Of a stretch of 34,666 nt of DNA, positions 7,220 through 15,445 are shown one piece after another. The DNA is from Nautiliaceae bacterium. Its GTDB lineage: Bacteria > Campylobacterota > Campylobacteria > Campylobacterales > Nautiliaceae. The stretch is taken from contig JAMOTL010000055.1 in NCBI GenBank assembly GCA_027062285.1, positions 1 through 34,666 on the forward strand, written 5' to 3'. Below the pieces are notes generated by a model. That model worked only from the letters and a program-made list of their open reading frames with translations, had not been told where the DNA came from and made no database searches. How positions within the stretch are numbered: position 1 is the first letter of the stretch; each line of letters begins with the position of its first letter. The position numbers and the translations under genes are program-made.

Positions 7220-8986
7220 ATGAGAAGCCATTACTGCGCGGATTTAAATGAAATGAATGTTGGCGAAGAAGTAGAACTTGTCGGATGGGTTAATTCACAC
7301 AGAGACCACGGTGGAGTTATTTTCATCGACCTAAGAGACAGAAGCGGAATAATTCAAGTGGTAGCGGATCCGGCAGACAGTAAAAAAGCACATGAAATTG
7401 CGGAAAAAGTAAAAGACGAATACGTAATTAAAGTAAAAGGAAAAGTAAGACTCAGAGGTGAAGGATTAGAAAATCCAAAACTCAAAACCGGAAAAATAGA
7501 AGTGGTTGCGGATAAAATCGAAATAGAAAATACAAGCGAAACCCTTCCTTTTCAAATAGGTGACAAATCGGTAAATGAAGAACTTAGACTTAAATACAGA
7601 TACTTAGACCTCAGAGATAAAGATATGCTCGATACTTTTATATTAAGAAGCAAAGTAACAAAAGCCATCAGAGATTATTTTGATAAACACGGATTTATCG
7701 ATGTAGAAACTCCGATTCTTACAAAATCTACTCCAGAAGGAGCAAGAGATTATCTGGTACCGAGTAGAATTCATCCCGGGGAATTTTACGCACTTCCTCA
7801 ATCCCCTCAGCTTTTTAAACAAATTTTAATGGTGGCAGGTTTTGACAAATACTATCAAATCGCAAAATGTTTTAGAGACGAAGACCTTAGAGCCGACAGA
7901 CAGCCTGAATTTACCCAGGTGGATGTTGAGATGAGTTTCGTAGAAGAAGACGACGTAATAGAAGCTATCGAAGGCATGATAAAAGAAGCATTTGAAGTGG
8001 CTGGAATTAAAGTAAATTTACCGATTGAAAGAATTTCTTATAATGAAGCAATGGAAAAATATGGAAGTGACAAGCCTGATTTAAGATTTGATTTGGCAAT
8101 GGTGGATGTAATTGACGAATTTGTGGATTCAAACAATGAAATTTTCGCTGAAATTGCTAAAGACAAAAAAAACAACCGCTTTAAAGCTCTGAAAGTTCCG
8201 GGAGGAGATAATTTTTACAGTAGAAAAAAATTAAAAGAACTTGAAAACTTCGTTAAAAAATTTGGAGCAAAAGGGCTTGCTTATATTCAGGTAAAAGAAG
8301 AAGGACTAAAGGGACCTATTCTTAAATTTATGAGCGAAGAGTCTCTAAACAAAATGATAGAAAAATTAAAACCGCAAATCGGAGATATTATTTTCTTCGG
8401 TGCGGGAGATAAAAAGACCGTTCTTGATTATATGGGAAGACTTAGACAAAAAATAGCAAAAGATATGGGATTAATTAATGAAAACGAATATAAATTCGTA
8501 TGGGTAGTGGATTTTCCTATGTTTGAAAAAGACGAAAACGGAAATCCAACTCCTCTACACCATCCGTTTACTATGCCTGATATGGATACATGGGATGAAG
8601 AAAATTTTGAAGATATCCAATCAATCGCATATGACTTGGTATGTAACGGATATGAAATAGGAGGAGGAAGTATCAGGATACATAAAGAAGAAATCCAGGA
8701 AAAAGTATTTAAACTTCTTGGAATCGACGAAATGGACGCAAGGGAGAAATTTGGATTCCTGCTTGACGCTTTAAAATTCGGAGCACCACCTCATGGAGGA
8801 TTTGCTCTTGGACTTGACAGGGTAATTATGCTTATGAGAAAAACAGATAATATCAGAGACGTAATAGCATTCCCTAAAACTCAAAAAGCCCAGTGTCTGC
8901 TTACCGGAGCACCGGGAGAAGTTGACAAATCTCAATTAAAAGAATTACATATCAGAGTAAAAAAGCCAAAAGCGGATAATGAATAA
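7220..8986 (+). CDS. aspS: Aspartyl-tRNA synthetase (probably non-discriminating)
   Basis: Class II synthetase of bacterial type, 588 residues from ATG 7220 (AAGGAAATTAATG; an upstream TTG is not needed). It has an N-terminal OB-fold anticodon domain (1-105), motif 2 [20 protein letters not shown], the central GAD insertion (about 280-410), and motif 3 with [14 protein letters not shown] near the C-terminus. Aligning with E. coli AspRS, the positions of Asn82 and Met87 are Leu83 and Leu88. Leucines at these places are the reported mark of the Helicobacter non-discriminating enzyme, which charges both tRNA-Asp and tRNA-Asn, the latter then amidated by GatCAB. It leads the aspS-feoA-adk operon, an order similar to that in Campylobacter. 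Confidence 0.97.
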   Translation: MRSHYCADLNEMNVGEEVELVGWVNSHRDHGGVIFIDLRDRSGIIQVVADPADSKKAHEIAEKVKDEYVIKVKGKVRLRGEGLENPKLKTGKIEVVADKIEIENTSETLPFQIGDKSVNEELRLKYRYLDLRDKDMLDTFILRSKVTKAIRDYFDKHGFIDVETPILTKSTPEGARDYLVPSRIHPGEFYALPQSPQLFKQILMVAGFDKYYQIAKCFRDEDLRADRQPEFTQVDVEMSFVEEDDVIEAIEGMIKEAFEVAGIKVNLPIERISYNEAMEKYGSDKPDLRFDLAMVDVIDEFVDSNNEIFAEIAKDKKNNRFKALKVPGGDNFYSRKKLKELENFVKKFGAKGLAYIQVKEEGLKGPILKFMSEESLNKMIEKLKPQIGDIIFFGAGDKKTVLDYMGRLRQKIAKDMGLINENEYKFVWVVDFPMFEKDENGNPTPLHHPFTMPDMDTWDEENFEDIQSIAYDLVCNGYEIGGGSIRIHKEEIQEKVFKLLGIDEMDAREKFGFLLDALKFGAPPHGGFALGLDRVIMLMRKTDNIRDVIAFPKTQKAQCLLTGAPGEVDKSQLKELHIRVKKPKADNE

Positions 8987-9227
8987 GTATAGACTTATCG
9001 ATTTAAAAAGCGGTGATGTTTTTAAAATTGTAGATTTTGATGAAAGTTGCAAAAATTTTAGACAGAGGTTACACGATTTAGGAATTCATAAAGGACAATT
9101 AGGACAAATTATTAACAAATCCTTTTTCGGTCCTTTGGAAATAGATGTAGACGGAAGAAAATTAGCCATAGGGAGAGGTATGGCAAAAAAAATTTATGTA
9201 AAAAAATTCGAATGTCCAATCTTATAA
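8979..9227 (+). CDS. feoA: FeoA-domain protein
   Basis: An 82-residue SH3-like beta-barrel of the FeoA family. Visible are [15 protein letters not shown], the conserved [17 protein letters not shown] and a closing [16 protein letters not shown]. FeoA normally modulates the FeoB ferrous-iron transporter, but no feoB is near. Stand-alone FeoA domains also occur as small accessory or regulatory proteins, so the iron role is by family only. It overlaps the end of aspS by eight bases and precedes adk, within one operon. Confidence 0.82.
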   Translation: MNKYRLIDLKSGDVFKIVDFDESCKNFRQRLHDLGIHKGQLGQIINKSFFGPLEIDVDGRKLAIGRGMAKKIYVKKFECPIL

Positions 9228-9241
9228 AAAAAGGAGATACA

Positions 9242-9823
9242 ATGAAGAAAAAACTATTCTTAATTATAGGTGCACCTGGAAGTGGAAAAACTACAGATGC
9301 CCAGCTTATTGCTGAAAGAAATCCTGATTTGGTAGTTCATTATTCAACAGGAGATTTACTAAGAGCCGAAGTTGCAAGCGGAAGCGATCTTGGAAAAGAA
9401 ATAAAAAGTTATATCGACAACGGAAAGCTTGTTCCTCTTGAGATTGTTATTAACACAATCAAAAGCGCAATAGAAAAAGCTGACAAACCTATCGTATTAA
9501 TAGACGGATTCCCAAGAAGTGTAGAACAGATGAAAGCTCTTGATGAGATGTTAAAAAACAGTGATGATATTGAACTGGTAAGCGTAATAGAAGTAGAAGT
9601 TAGCGAAGAGGTGGCAAAAGACAGGGTTCTTGGCAGAGCAAGAGGTGCGGATGATAACGTCGAAGTGTTCAACAACAGAATGAAAGTATATTTAGAACCT
9701 TTAGCTGATATAGAAAAATTTTATGAATCTCAGGGAAAACTTATTAAAATAAACGGTGAGAGAACAATTGAAGAAATAGTAGATGAAATGGAAAAAGTAA
9801 TTAAAGAAAAAGCAGGAGTTTAA
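9242..9823 (+). CDS. adk: Adenylate kinase (short, LID-less type)
   Basis: Catalyses ATP + AMP to 2 ADP in the cytosol. The P-loop [13 protein letters not shown] lies near residues 10-22. [18 protein letters not shown] (AMP site) and [13 protein letters not shown] follow. [17 protein letters not shown] replaces the usual long LID insertion, as in short adenylate kinases of Campylobacterota. I chose ATG 9242 because AAAGGAGATACA immediately precedes it; the frame is open 30 bases further, but that part overlaps feoA and has no ribosome site. Length 193 residues. It sits 15 bases after feoA, and its stop overlaps the next start (TAATG). Confidence 0.96.
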   Translation: MKKKLFLIIGAPGSGKTTDAQLIAERNPDLVVHYSTGDLLRAEVASGSDLGKEIKSYIDNGKLVPLEIVINTIKSAIEKADKPIVLIDGFPRSVEQMKALDEMLKNSDDIELVSVIEVEVSEEVAKDRVLGRARGADDNVEVFNNRMKVYLEPLADIEKFYESQGKLIKINGERTIEEIVDEMEKVIKEKAGV

Positions 9824-10545
9824 TGAAAAAAATTTTTCAAATCATTATAGGCAGCGAAATTCTACAAAACAGACGAAAAGATAAACATTTTGAATTTTTA
9901 AAAAATCTTCTTTTAGAAAGAGGCTACGAACTTTTCGCCTCTTTTATTATCAAAGACGATCCTAAACTTATGGAAGATACATTTAATTTAATCAAAAACA
10001 CTGAAAATTCATATCTTTTCTGTTATGGAGGAATCGGAGCCACACCTGATGATTATACTAGAGAAATAGCTGCTAGAGTTTTCACTAATTCCCAAATGGA
10101 ATATAATGAAGAATTCAAACAGTTAATAGACCAAAAATTTCCTAACGAAGACAACACAAAAAAATATCTTTTGGCTTACTGGCCTAAAAATTCCAAACCC
10201 ATCTGGAATAATCCGATAAACGGTTATCCCGGATTTATGATTGACGAGAGATATTTTTTTATGCCCGGATTTCCGCAGATGTCTCATCCTATGACAGAAT
10301 GGATTATAAAAAAATATTTTCCCATAAAAGAAATCAAAAAAAGATATACTTTAATAGCTTATGCTAAAGAATCGGAAATGCTGGATATTATGAAAAAAAT
10401 TCCAAAAGAAGTGGAATTTTCTACACTTCCGAAGCTAGATTATACTTCTGAAATATCTTTTGCCGGTAAAAAAGCAAAAGAAACTTTCGAATGGTTTAAA
10501 GAAGAATTAAAGAAAAATTCAATAAAATTTAAAGAGTTAACATGA
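9823..10545 (+). CDS. MoaB/CinA-type molybdopterin-binding domain protein
   Basis: A 240-residue protein whose first about 165 residues resemble the molybdopterin-binding (MoCF) fold shared by MogA, MoaB, MoeA and CinA. The N-terminus has IIIGSEILQNRRKDKHFEFL, and the diagnostic loop GGIGATPDDYTREIAA corresponds to the GG(L/I)GPT.DD motif. FFMPGFPQMSHPM resembles the CinA-type PGVP.EM loop. The C-terminal about 70 residues look like a small alpha/beta domain. Whether it acts on nucleotides (as CinA does) or on molybdopterin cannot be told. The start overlaps the adk stop by one base. Confidence 0.8.
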   Translation: MKKIFQIIIGSEILQNRRKDKHFEFLKNLLLERGYELFASFIIKDDPKLMEDTFNLIKNTENSYLFCYGGIGATPDDYTREIAARVFTNSQMEYNEEFKQLIDQKFPNEDNTKKYLLAYWPKNSKPIWNNPINGYPGFMIDERYFFMPGFPQMSHPMTEWIIKKYFPIKEIKKRYTLIAYAKESEMLDIMKKIPKEVEFSTLPKLDYTSEISFAGKKAKETFEWFKEELKKNSIKFKELT

Positions 10546-11003
10546 TTTTATATTACGGATTAATTTTTGTCGGAATTATTTTGACTTTAATGGCTGTTTA
10601 TAATTTATATTCTGCCACTAAAATAGAAAAAAATTTGGATAATTATTTATTTATTATTACTTCTCAAAAAGGTTATTTCATAGGAACCACCCTATTCGCT
10701 CTAGCAATTTTAGCAATCGTTTCTTATCAGGCCAGCGGATATATTTTCGATATAAAAGTATTTTCTATTGTTTTTTTCTTTTTGAGTCTTTTCTTTTTAG
10801 CTTTATCTCATTTGATATATTATTTAAGCGCAGAAAAAAAACTTTCTGATTATGAAAAATTTTTTAAAGATTTTGATATTGATTTAAATAATAAATGCCA
10901 AAAATTAATGCTAAAACATATCTATTTAAAAGAAAAAGATTTAAAAAAAGTTAAAAAAATATTTAAAATGAATAAAGAATTATGTAAGAAAAAAGAAAAT
11001 TAA
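10542..11003 (+). CDS. Unknown small membrane protein
   Basis: 153 residues with three hydrophobic segments, about 3-24, 47-66 and 73-95, followed by a Lys-rich cytoplasmic tail of about 55 residues. No known motif. The ATG overlaps the stop of the molybdopterin-domain gene (ATGA), so it is the last gene of the aspS-adk operon. Its 3' end overlaps the convergent coiled-coil gene by four bases. Function unknown. Confidence 0.7.
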   Translation: MILYYGLIFVGIILTLMAVYNLYSATKIEKNLDNYLFIITSQKGYFIGTTLFALAILAIVSYQASGYIFDIKVFSIVFFFLSLFFLALSHLIYYLSAEKKLSDYEKFFKDFDIDLNNKCQKLMLKHIYLKEKDLKKVKKIFKMNKELCKKKEN

Positions 11004-11012
11004 TCTTTTTTC
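10988..11012. terminator. Possible weak two-way terminator at the convergent gene ends
   Basis: GAAAAAAGA (10988-10996) and TCTTTTTTC (11004-11012) are perfect inverted repeats with a seven-base loop, centred where the membrane-protein gene and the opposing coiled-coil gene meet. The stem is AT-rich, but each strand ends in a U-rich arm, so weak termination both ways is possible. Confidence 0.3.
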
Positions 11013-11254
11013 TCTTGATTTTCTTTCAATTTACATCTTTGAACTTCAAGTTCTTTTATTTTTTCAACTCTTTTTATAAGCTGATCGAGTTCATTTAACT
11101 GCTCTTCACATTTCTTTTGGAGTTCTTCTTTTTTTTCTTGAAGTATTTTTAATTGTTTTTCAATTTCTTCCATCGGTATAGCACACTGTTTTGCCGCTTC
11201 TTCTTCTTTTTCTAAAGCCCACTCAGTAATTTTTTTAATTATTTCTTTTAGCAT
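11000..11254 (-). CDS. Small coiled-coil protein
   Basis: 84 residues, almost entirely Glu/Lys/Leu with clear heptads from about residue 27 to the end (MEEIEKQLKILQEKKEELQ and beyond), so a long coiled coil. Three Cys residues (about 23, 49 and 73) are scattered along it. No signal peptide or known domain. It has a good ribosome site (AAAAAAGGAGAG before the ATG) and a TATAAT at 11274-11279 (minus), so it looks like a real single-gene unit. Function unknown. Confidence 0.65.
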   Translation of the reverse strand: MLKEIIKKITEWALEKEEEAAKQCAIPMEEIEKQLKILQEKKEELQKKCEEQLNELDQLIKRVEKIKELEVQRCKLKENQEKKD

Positions 11255-11273
11255 TTTCTCTCCTTTTTTGAAA

Positions 11274-11305
11274 ATTATATCTTAATATTAAAAAAATAGT
11301 ATAAT
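11274..11305. promoter_or_regulatory. Divergent -10 boxes, coiled-coil gene (-) and NifX-like gene (+)
   Basis: A minus-strand TATAAT at 11274-11279 faces away from a plus-strand TATAAT at 11300-11305. Each is followed within 20-27 bases by a strong Shine-Dalgarno (AAGGAGAG and AAGGAGAA) and an ATG (11254 and 11332). Confidence 0.5.
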
Positions 11306-11331
11306 AATTTATTATTTTTAAGGAGAAAAAA

Positions 11332-11694
11332 ATGAAAATAGCCTTCCCTACTAACGATAAAAAAACACTTGCGCCTAAAATAGGTCTGGCAAAAGGTTTT
11401 TTGATTATTGACACGGAATCACAAGAAGAAATATATTTAGAAAATGAAAGACTAAACAAAATAATAAAAAATCACGGAAAATTAAAAGGTGACTGCGGAG
11501 AACACGGCCTGGGAATCGGTCAAGTTATTCCCAAAAAATTAAAAGAATTAGGAGTTGAAATTTTTATAGCAAAATTCTTCGGGGAAGGAATGCTCGGTAA
11601 TCTTGATTTTTATCAAATCAATACTTATGTATCAAAAAAACATTATATAAAAGATATTTTAAACGACTTAAAGGAGCACAATGGAAATCAATAA
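11332..11694 (+). CDS. NifX/NifB-C-terminal-like protein (Fe-Mo-co biosynthesis fold)
   Basis: 120 residues of the ribonuclease-H-like fold that in nitrogen fixers binds the iron-molybdenum cofactor (NifX, NafY, NifB C-terminus). It begins MKIAFPTNDKKTLAPKIGLA, and the late VEIFIAKFFGEGMLGNL matches the conserved G.G....L region. No nitrogenase genes are present, so it belongs to the broad stand-alone group of unknown role. It is clearly paralogous to the N-terminal domain of the gene at 18593 (same opening IAFPTN, GLAKGFLIIDT and FGEGM). A TATAAT and AAGGAGAAAAAA support the start. The 3' end overlaps the sirtuin gene by 14 bases. Confidence 0.82.
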   Translation: MKIAFPTNDKKTLAPKIGLAKGFLIIDTESQEEIYLENERLNKIIKNHGKLKGDCGEHGLGIGQVIPKKLKELGVEIFIAKFFGEGMLGNLDFYQINTYVSKKHYIKDILNDLKEHNGNQ

Positions 11695-12430
11695 TTACAA
11701 AAAAGCCGCTGATATTATAAAAAATTCTAAATTTCCCGTAGCATTTACGGGAGCTGGGATATCAGTTGAGAGCGGTATTCCACCATTTAGAGGGCCTACA
11801 GGGCTTTGGAGTAAATACGATCCGAAAATTTTAGATATCGATTTTTTTATACAAAATCCAGCTGAGAGTTGGAAATATATAAAAAAGATTTTTTATGATT
11901 ATATGGGGAACACGCAGCCAAATGACGCTCATAAATTTTTAGCCTGGCTTGAAAATATCGGTAAATTAAGAGGTATAATCACCCAAAACATCGACAATCT
12001 ACATCAAAAAGCGGGAAGTAAAAATGTAATTGAATTTCACGGCACGGCAAGTCAAATGGAATGTATCGACTGCAAAAGAAAATTTCCTTCGGATTCAATT
12101 TCTCTTGAAAATTTACCTCCTTTATGTCCTGAATGTCAGGGAATATTAAAACCGGACTTCGTATTTTTCGGCGAACCGATTCCTCCAAAAGCATTTGAAG
12201 AATCAATAAAACTCTGTGAAAATGCCGATTGCCTTATTGTAGTTGGTACAACAGGGGAAATTATGCCGGCAAGCCAACTACCGATACTCGCAAAACAAAA
12301 CGGAGCAAAAATCATCGAAATAAACATCGAACCGTCCAACTATACAAATACTATTACTGACATATTCCTAAACGACAAAGCAACAGTCGCCAGCAATAAA
12401 CTAAAAGAAAAGCTGGAAAAAATTATATAA
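11681..12430 (+). CDS. cobB: Sir2-family NAD-dependent protein deacylase
   Basis: Removes acyl groups from lysines using NAD+, yielding nicotinamide and O-acyl-ADP-ribose. 249 residues. GAGISVESGIPPFRGPTGLW at 24-43, TQNIDNLH near 101-108, the catalytic His in EFHGTA (about 119), and a structural zinc site with CIDC (127/130) and CPEC (149/152). The NAD loop reads VGTTGEIMPAS (Thr in place of the usual Ser), then INIE. The SGIPPFRGP...DIDFF region resembles Thermotoga/archaeal-type Sir2 more than E. coli CobB, whose desuccinylase Tyr/Arg pair is not evident, so deacetylation is the better guess. It overlaps the NifX-like gene. Its end overlaps the convergent HNH gene by eight bases. Confidence 0.93.
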   Translation: MEINNYKKAADIIKNSKFPVAFTGAGISVESGIPPFRGPTGLWSKYDPKILDIDFFIQNPAESWKYIKKIFYDYMGNTQPNDAHKFLAWLENIGKLRGIITQNIDNLHQKAGSKNVIEFHGTASQMECIDCKRKFPSDSISLENLPPLCPECQGILKPDFVFFGEPIPPKAFEESIKLCENADCLIVVGTTGEIMPASQLPILAKQNGAKIIEINIEPSNYTNTITDIFLNDKATVASNKLKEKLEKII

Positions 12431-13340
12431 GTCCCAGTTCTTCTGATATATCTTTTATCAGTTTTGAAAGTGGTCGTTTGTTTATTTCACTTTCATTTAT
12501 ATATCCATCACTGACTAATCTCATTAAATCTTCCAAATTTCTAAAAAAAGTACCTTCATATTTTTTAAAAAGTGATTCTAAATAATCCTCATTATACATA
12601 TATTTTTTTTGAATAAGTTCTAGGATTATGTCTTTTAAATAACTATATCTTTCCTCAAGTTTAAATATATTATTATGATTTACTGCTTTTTGTGATAAAT
12701 AATCTATCTCCAACTTAAACCCGTCAATTGAATGATAAAATTTTGCATTAATTATTTTTATTTTAAATTTTATATGTTTATCTATATTATCAATATATGG
12801 ATGTAAATAATTCCCTAAATCAAATTTTTCTTTCCCTTTTAGATTTGAATTACATTGATGACAAGATGGAATAAGATTGTATAACGATAGTGCCAATATA
12901 GGATAAGTTGCTTTATCAAAAAAATGGTCAAATTCTGGACGAATAATTTTTTCATTATTTTCATCAATAACAGTATAAATAGAATTAATATTACAATAGG
13001 GACATGTATTTACATTAAGACTCTTTGCCAAATCATATGCATTATACTCTTGTTTCTTTTTTGTGAAATTATTGTATAAATCATTAATGAAATTAAAATT
13101 TATATTAAAAAAGGTATATCTTTCAGAATGTTTGTACTCATTTTTTAAAGGAATAAAATATATTTTCTTCTTACTCCATTGAGCTATTTCGTATAATTTA
13201 TAAGGCTTTGCCAACAAAACATCATTTAATGAATAAGGAGCTTTTATTTTTTTTAACAATTTTTCTAACTTTTTTAACTTATCTTTCAATTCATTAAAAT
13301 GTCTATTTTTTGTATCTTCAGTTATTATTATTTTTTTCAT
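12423..13340 (-). CDS. ptuB: HNH endonuclease, Septu PtuB-like
   Basis: 305 residues. A zinc-supported HNH nuclease core lies at about 110-170: CPYC (C113, C116), then DH (D138, H139) in PEFDHFFDKATYP, N155 in SLYNLIPSCHQCN, and C160/C163. Flanking helical regions are specific to this family. It is the second gene of a two-gene operon: its ATG lies within the last 23 bases of the AAA ATPase gene, with only a weak ribosome site, so translation is probably coupled. An OLD-type/AAA ATPase plus HNH nuclease in this order is the Septu (PtuA-PtuB) arrangement. The gene is markedly more AT-rich than cobB, suggesting acquisition. Function is inferred from family and pairing. Confidence 0.8.
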   Translation of the reverse strand: MKKIIITEDTKNRHFNELKDKLKKLEKLLKKIKAPYSLNDVLLAKPYKLYEIAQWSKKKIYFIPLKNEYKHSERYTFFNINFNFINDLYNNFTKKKQEYNAYDLAKSLNVNTCPYCNINSIYTVIDENNEKIIRPEFDHFFDKATYPILALSLYNLIPSCHQCNSNLKGKEKFDLGNYLHPYIDNIDKHIKFKIKIINAKFYHSIDGFKLEIDYLSQKAVNHNNIFKLEERYSYLKDIILELIQKKYMYNEDYLESLFKKYEGTFFRNLEDLMRLVSDGYINESEINKRPLSKLIKDISEELGLI

Positions 13341-15381
13341 TTTCTAAATATTCCATCATTTTTTGTAAAAGCCTTATTTGTTCTTTAATATCATCTATTT
13401 GTTTACATTTATTCAATTTTTTACTATCAAGTCTTCTTTGAAGTTCTTTTTTAATTATAGGCTCTCCTATAATATTTATAATTTTTTGTGCTTCTTCATT
13501 AGATTTAATTTCAGAATCTTCATCATTTAAATATTTAATTACTTCATCAATTTTACTTTTAGCATATTCACCCATAAGCCCGTCTTCCATAAAAAATCCG
13601 TGAGTCAAAAGTGTATGAATATTCGCTCCAAAAGTTTTGATATCTACTTCATCACTAACGTTTTTGCCCTCTTTCATAAAAATAATATTTTCTTTTGGAA
13701 GGTCTGAGAGAATGAATGGAGAATGGGTAAGTAAAATAAAATCAAGTTTTATCTCAAAATTTCCATACTCTTTAAAAGATTTAAGAGAAAAAAGTAAATC
13801 ACTTATAAAATTTTTTTGCCATTCTGGATGCAAACCTAATTCAATTTCATCTAAAATTAAATACACTGATTTATATTTACTAACTTTATTTATGTTTGAA
13901 AGTTGATATAATAAACTAATTATAAATAAAAATTTATATTTCTCACCTGTGCTTAAAGAATTTAATGATTTTTCATTTTCATAAAAATGTACTTCAAGCC
14001 AACCAGGAAAATAATTAACAATATTATTTTCTGGTAAATTGTTTAAATCAATTTTATTTGTATTATTGGGTAATTTATTAAACAAAGAATTCTTATGAAA
14101 ATTTATTGCTATTTTTAATTTTAACAAATTATAATTTTTTTCATCAATAAAATCGAAATTATTTGAATCAATAAATCTTTCAAATTCTTTAATTAATTTT
14201 TCAAAGTTATCTTTATAATTTTTTTCTATTTTTATAAGCTTTTGCTCAAAATAATCAATTTTATCAGCGATTTTATTTAAATATTGTTTTTTTTCTATCA
14301 TTTTAAAATATATATATAATAAATTTAATTCTTTGTAATTTTTATTTTGATAAAAATTAATAATTTTGTCAACTATTAATAAGTTATCAATATCAAAAGT
14401 TTTGAATAATTTTATATATTTGTAAATAATTTTATATTTAATGCTTTTAAACTTATTAAATATTGGTTGATATTCGGCCCCGTATTGGGCTGTTTCATAA
14501 TCACTAAAAAAATCATTTATTTGATTTTCTAATTCTTTTAATAAAACCATATCTTTTTCACTATTTGCATATTCAAATCTTATTTGGTTGGGATTAAAAA
14601 AGTTAGTTATTTTATTTTTAATTAATTTTTCTTTAAAAAATGAATAAAATAATAATATACGTTGATTATTTATTGTAATTAATAAATCAATATCAATTTT
14701 TCTATTTTTTTTATAAGGTTCAATTAATAGTGGAAATTCATAATCATCTTTTCTATGATATAAGTATTCTTGCCATTGAAACAATTTTTCATTCCAAGTA
14801 TCAATAGTAAAATTATAATAAATAAAAAAACTATCAATAATACCATTAAAATTATCAATACATTTATTACTTTTTATATTAAATTCAAAATGTACGTTAT
14901 TTTTCAATCCTAAAACATTTAAATTATTTTGTTGTAAATAATTTTTTAACTCCTCAGAGTCAATTTTATAAAATTTATTTCCAAAATTTAATATTAAAAA
15001 AAAAGAGTTTTTTTCTTCAGTCATTGACATAAGTGACATTATTATTATTAAATCATTAACATTCTCATCCTCAATTTCCGATTCCAAATAAAAGTTTTTT
15101 TTGTCTTTATTTAAAAATAAAAAAGTTAATTCATAAATAGCTTTAATTAAATTACTTTTCCCCGCTCCGTTTTTCCCAACTATTGCTGTTATATTGATAT
15201 TATCCGGAAATATATTAACATAATCTTTTTTCTCTTCTATAATTAATTCGCTCTCATCTGGAATCAATTCATCATTTTCGTTATATTTTGGCTTAAATTC
15301 ACAATCAAATCTTGGAGAAAAAGTAAATCCTTGACGTTTTATATTTTTATATTTTTCTATCCATAAATAAACAAGCTCCAT
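13318..15381 (-). CDS. ptuA: AAA ATPase, Septu PtuA-like
   Basis: 687 residues. SMC/ABC-like ATPase with Walker A GKNGAGKS at 69-76, a long Lys/Asn-rich helical insert (about 150-450), the signature LSTGEKYKF near 475, Walker B VYLILDEIELGLHPEW near 507 and the H-loop LTHSPFILSDLP. Next comes TFGANIHTLLTHGFFM with GLMGEYAKSKIDEVI, a C-terminal part I associate with ATPases paired with HNH nucleases. In Septu the ATPase complexes with and licenses the HNH nuclease against phage. It is longer than the first-described PtuA proteins, so a subtype is possible. The start is ATG with AGAGGA; its promoter and leader hairpin are at 15412-15440. Base composition is strongly AT-rich. Confidence 0.82.
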   Translation of the reverse strand: MELVYLWIEKYKNIKRQGFTFSPRFDCEFKPKYNENDELIPDESELIIEEKKDYVNIFPDNINITAIVGKNGAGKSNLIKAIYELTFLFLNKDKKNFYLESEIEDENVNDLIIIMSLMSMTEEKNSFFLILNFGNKFYKIDSEELKNYLQQNNLNVLGLKNNVHFEFNIKSNKCIDNFNGIIDSFFIYYNFTIDTWNEKLFQWQEYLYHRKDDYEFPLLIEPYKKNRKIDIDLLITINNQRILLFYSFFKEKLIKNKITNFFNPNQIRFEYANSEKDMVLLKELENQINDFFSDYETAQYGAEYQPIFNKFKSIKYKIIYKYIKLFKTFDIDNLLIVDKIINFYQNKNYKELNLLYIYFKMIEKKQYLNKIADKIDYFEQKLIKIEKNYKDNFEKLIKEFERFIDSNNFDFIDEKNYNLLKLKIAINFHKNSLFNKLPNNTNKIDLNNLPENNIVNYFPGWLEVHFYENEKSLNSLSTGEKYKFLFIISLLYQLSNINKVSKYKSVYLILDEIELGLHPEWQKNFISDLLFSLKSFKEYGNFEIKLDFILLTHSPFILSDLPKENIIFMKEGKNVSDEVDIKTFGANIHTLLTHGFFMEDGLMGEYAKSKIDEVIKYLNDEDSEIKSNEEAQKIINIIGEPIIKKELQRRLDSKKLNKCKQIDDIKEQIRLLQKMMEYLENEKNNNN

Positions 15382-15411
15382 TTTATTTCCTCTGACACTT
15401 TTGATTTTTAT

Positions 15412-15440
15412 AAGGGCAAAAGCCCTTTTGAAAAATTATA
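15412..15440 (-). promoter_or_regulatory. Promoter and leader hairpin of the Septu-like operon
   Basis: On the minus strand a TATAAT (15435-15440, in TTTGATATAATTTTT) is followed at once by a perfect hairpin AAGGGC-loop TTTT-GCCCTT (15412-15427). It then runs about 30 bases to the Shine-Dalgarno AGAGGA and ATG of the ATPase gene. The hairpin would form the first bases of the mRNA. It also lies just after the SQR gene stop (15446), but lacks a T-tract in that direction, so it is a poor terminator for SQR. Confidence 0.5.
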
Positions 15441-15445
15441 TCAAA

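Noticed and set aside
13318-13340. A-run (A7) at the ptuA/ptuB overlap as a possible programmed frameshift producing a fusion
   Set aside because: The HNH frame is +1 relative to the ATPase frame, whereas slippage on an A7 run normally gives -1. Simple translational coupling at the overlapping ATG explains the layout.
12423-15381. Retron-type Septu system (ATPase and HNH with a reverse transcriptase)
   Set aside because: No reverse transcriptase motif or msr/msd-like structured RNA is seen next to the pair; flanks are cobB and sqr.
15412-15427. Rho-independent terminator of the sqr operon
   Set aside because: In the sqr direction the stem is followed by ATAAAAATC, not a T-tract, and it lies downstream of a TATAAT for the next gene. 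A leader hairpin fits better.
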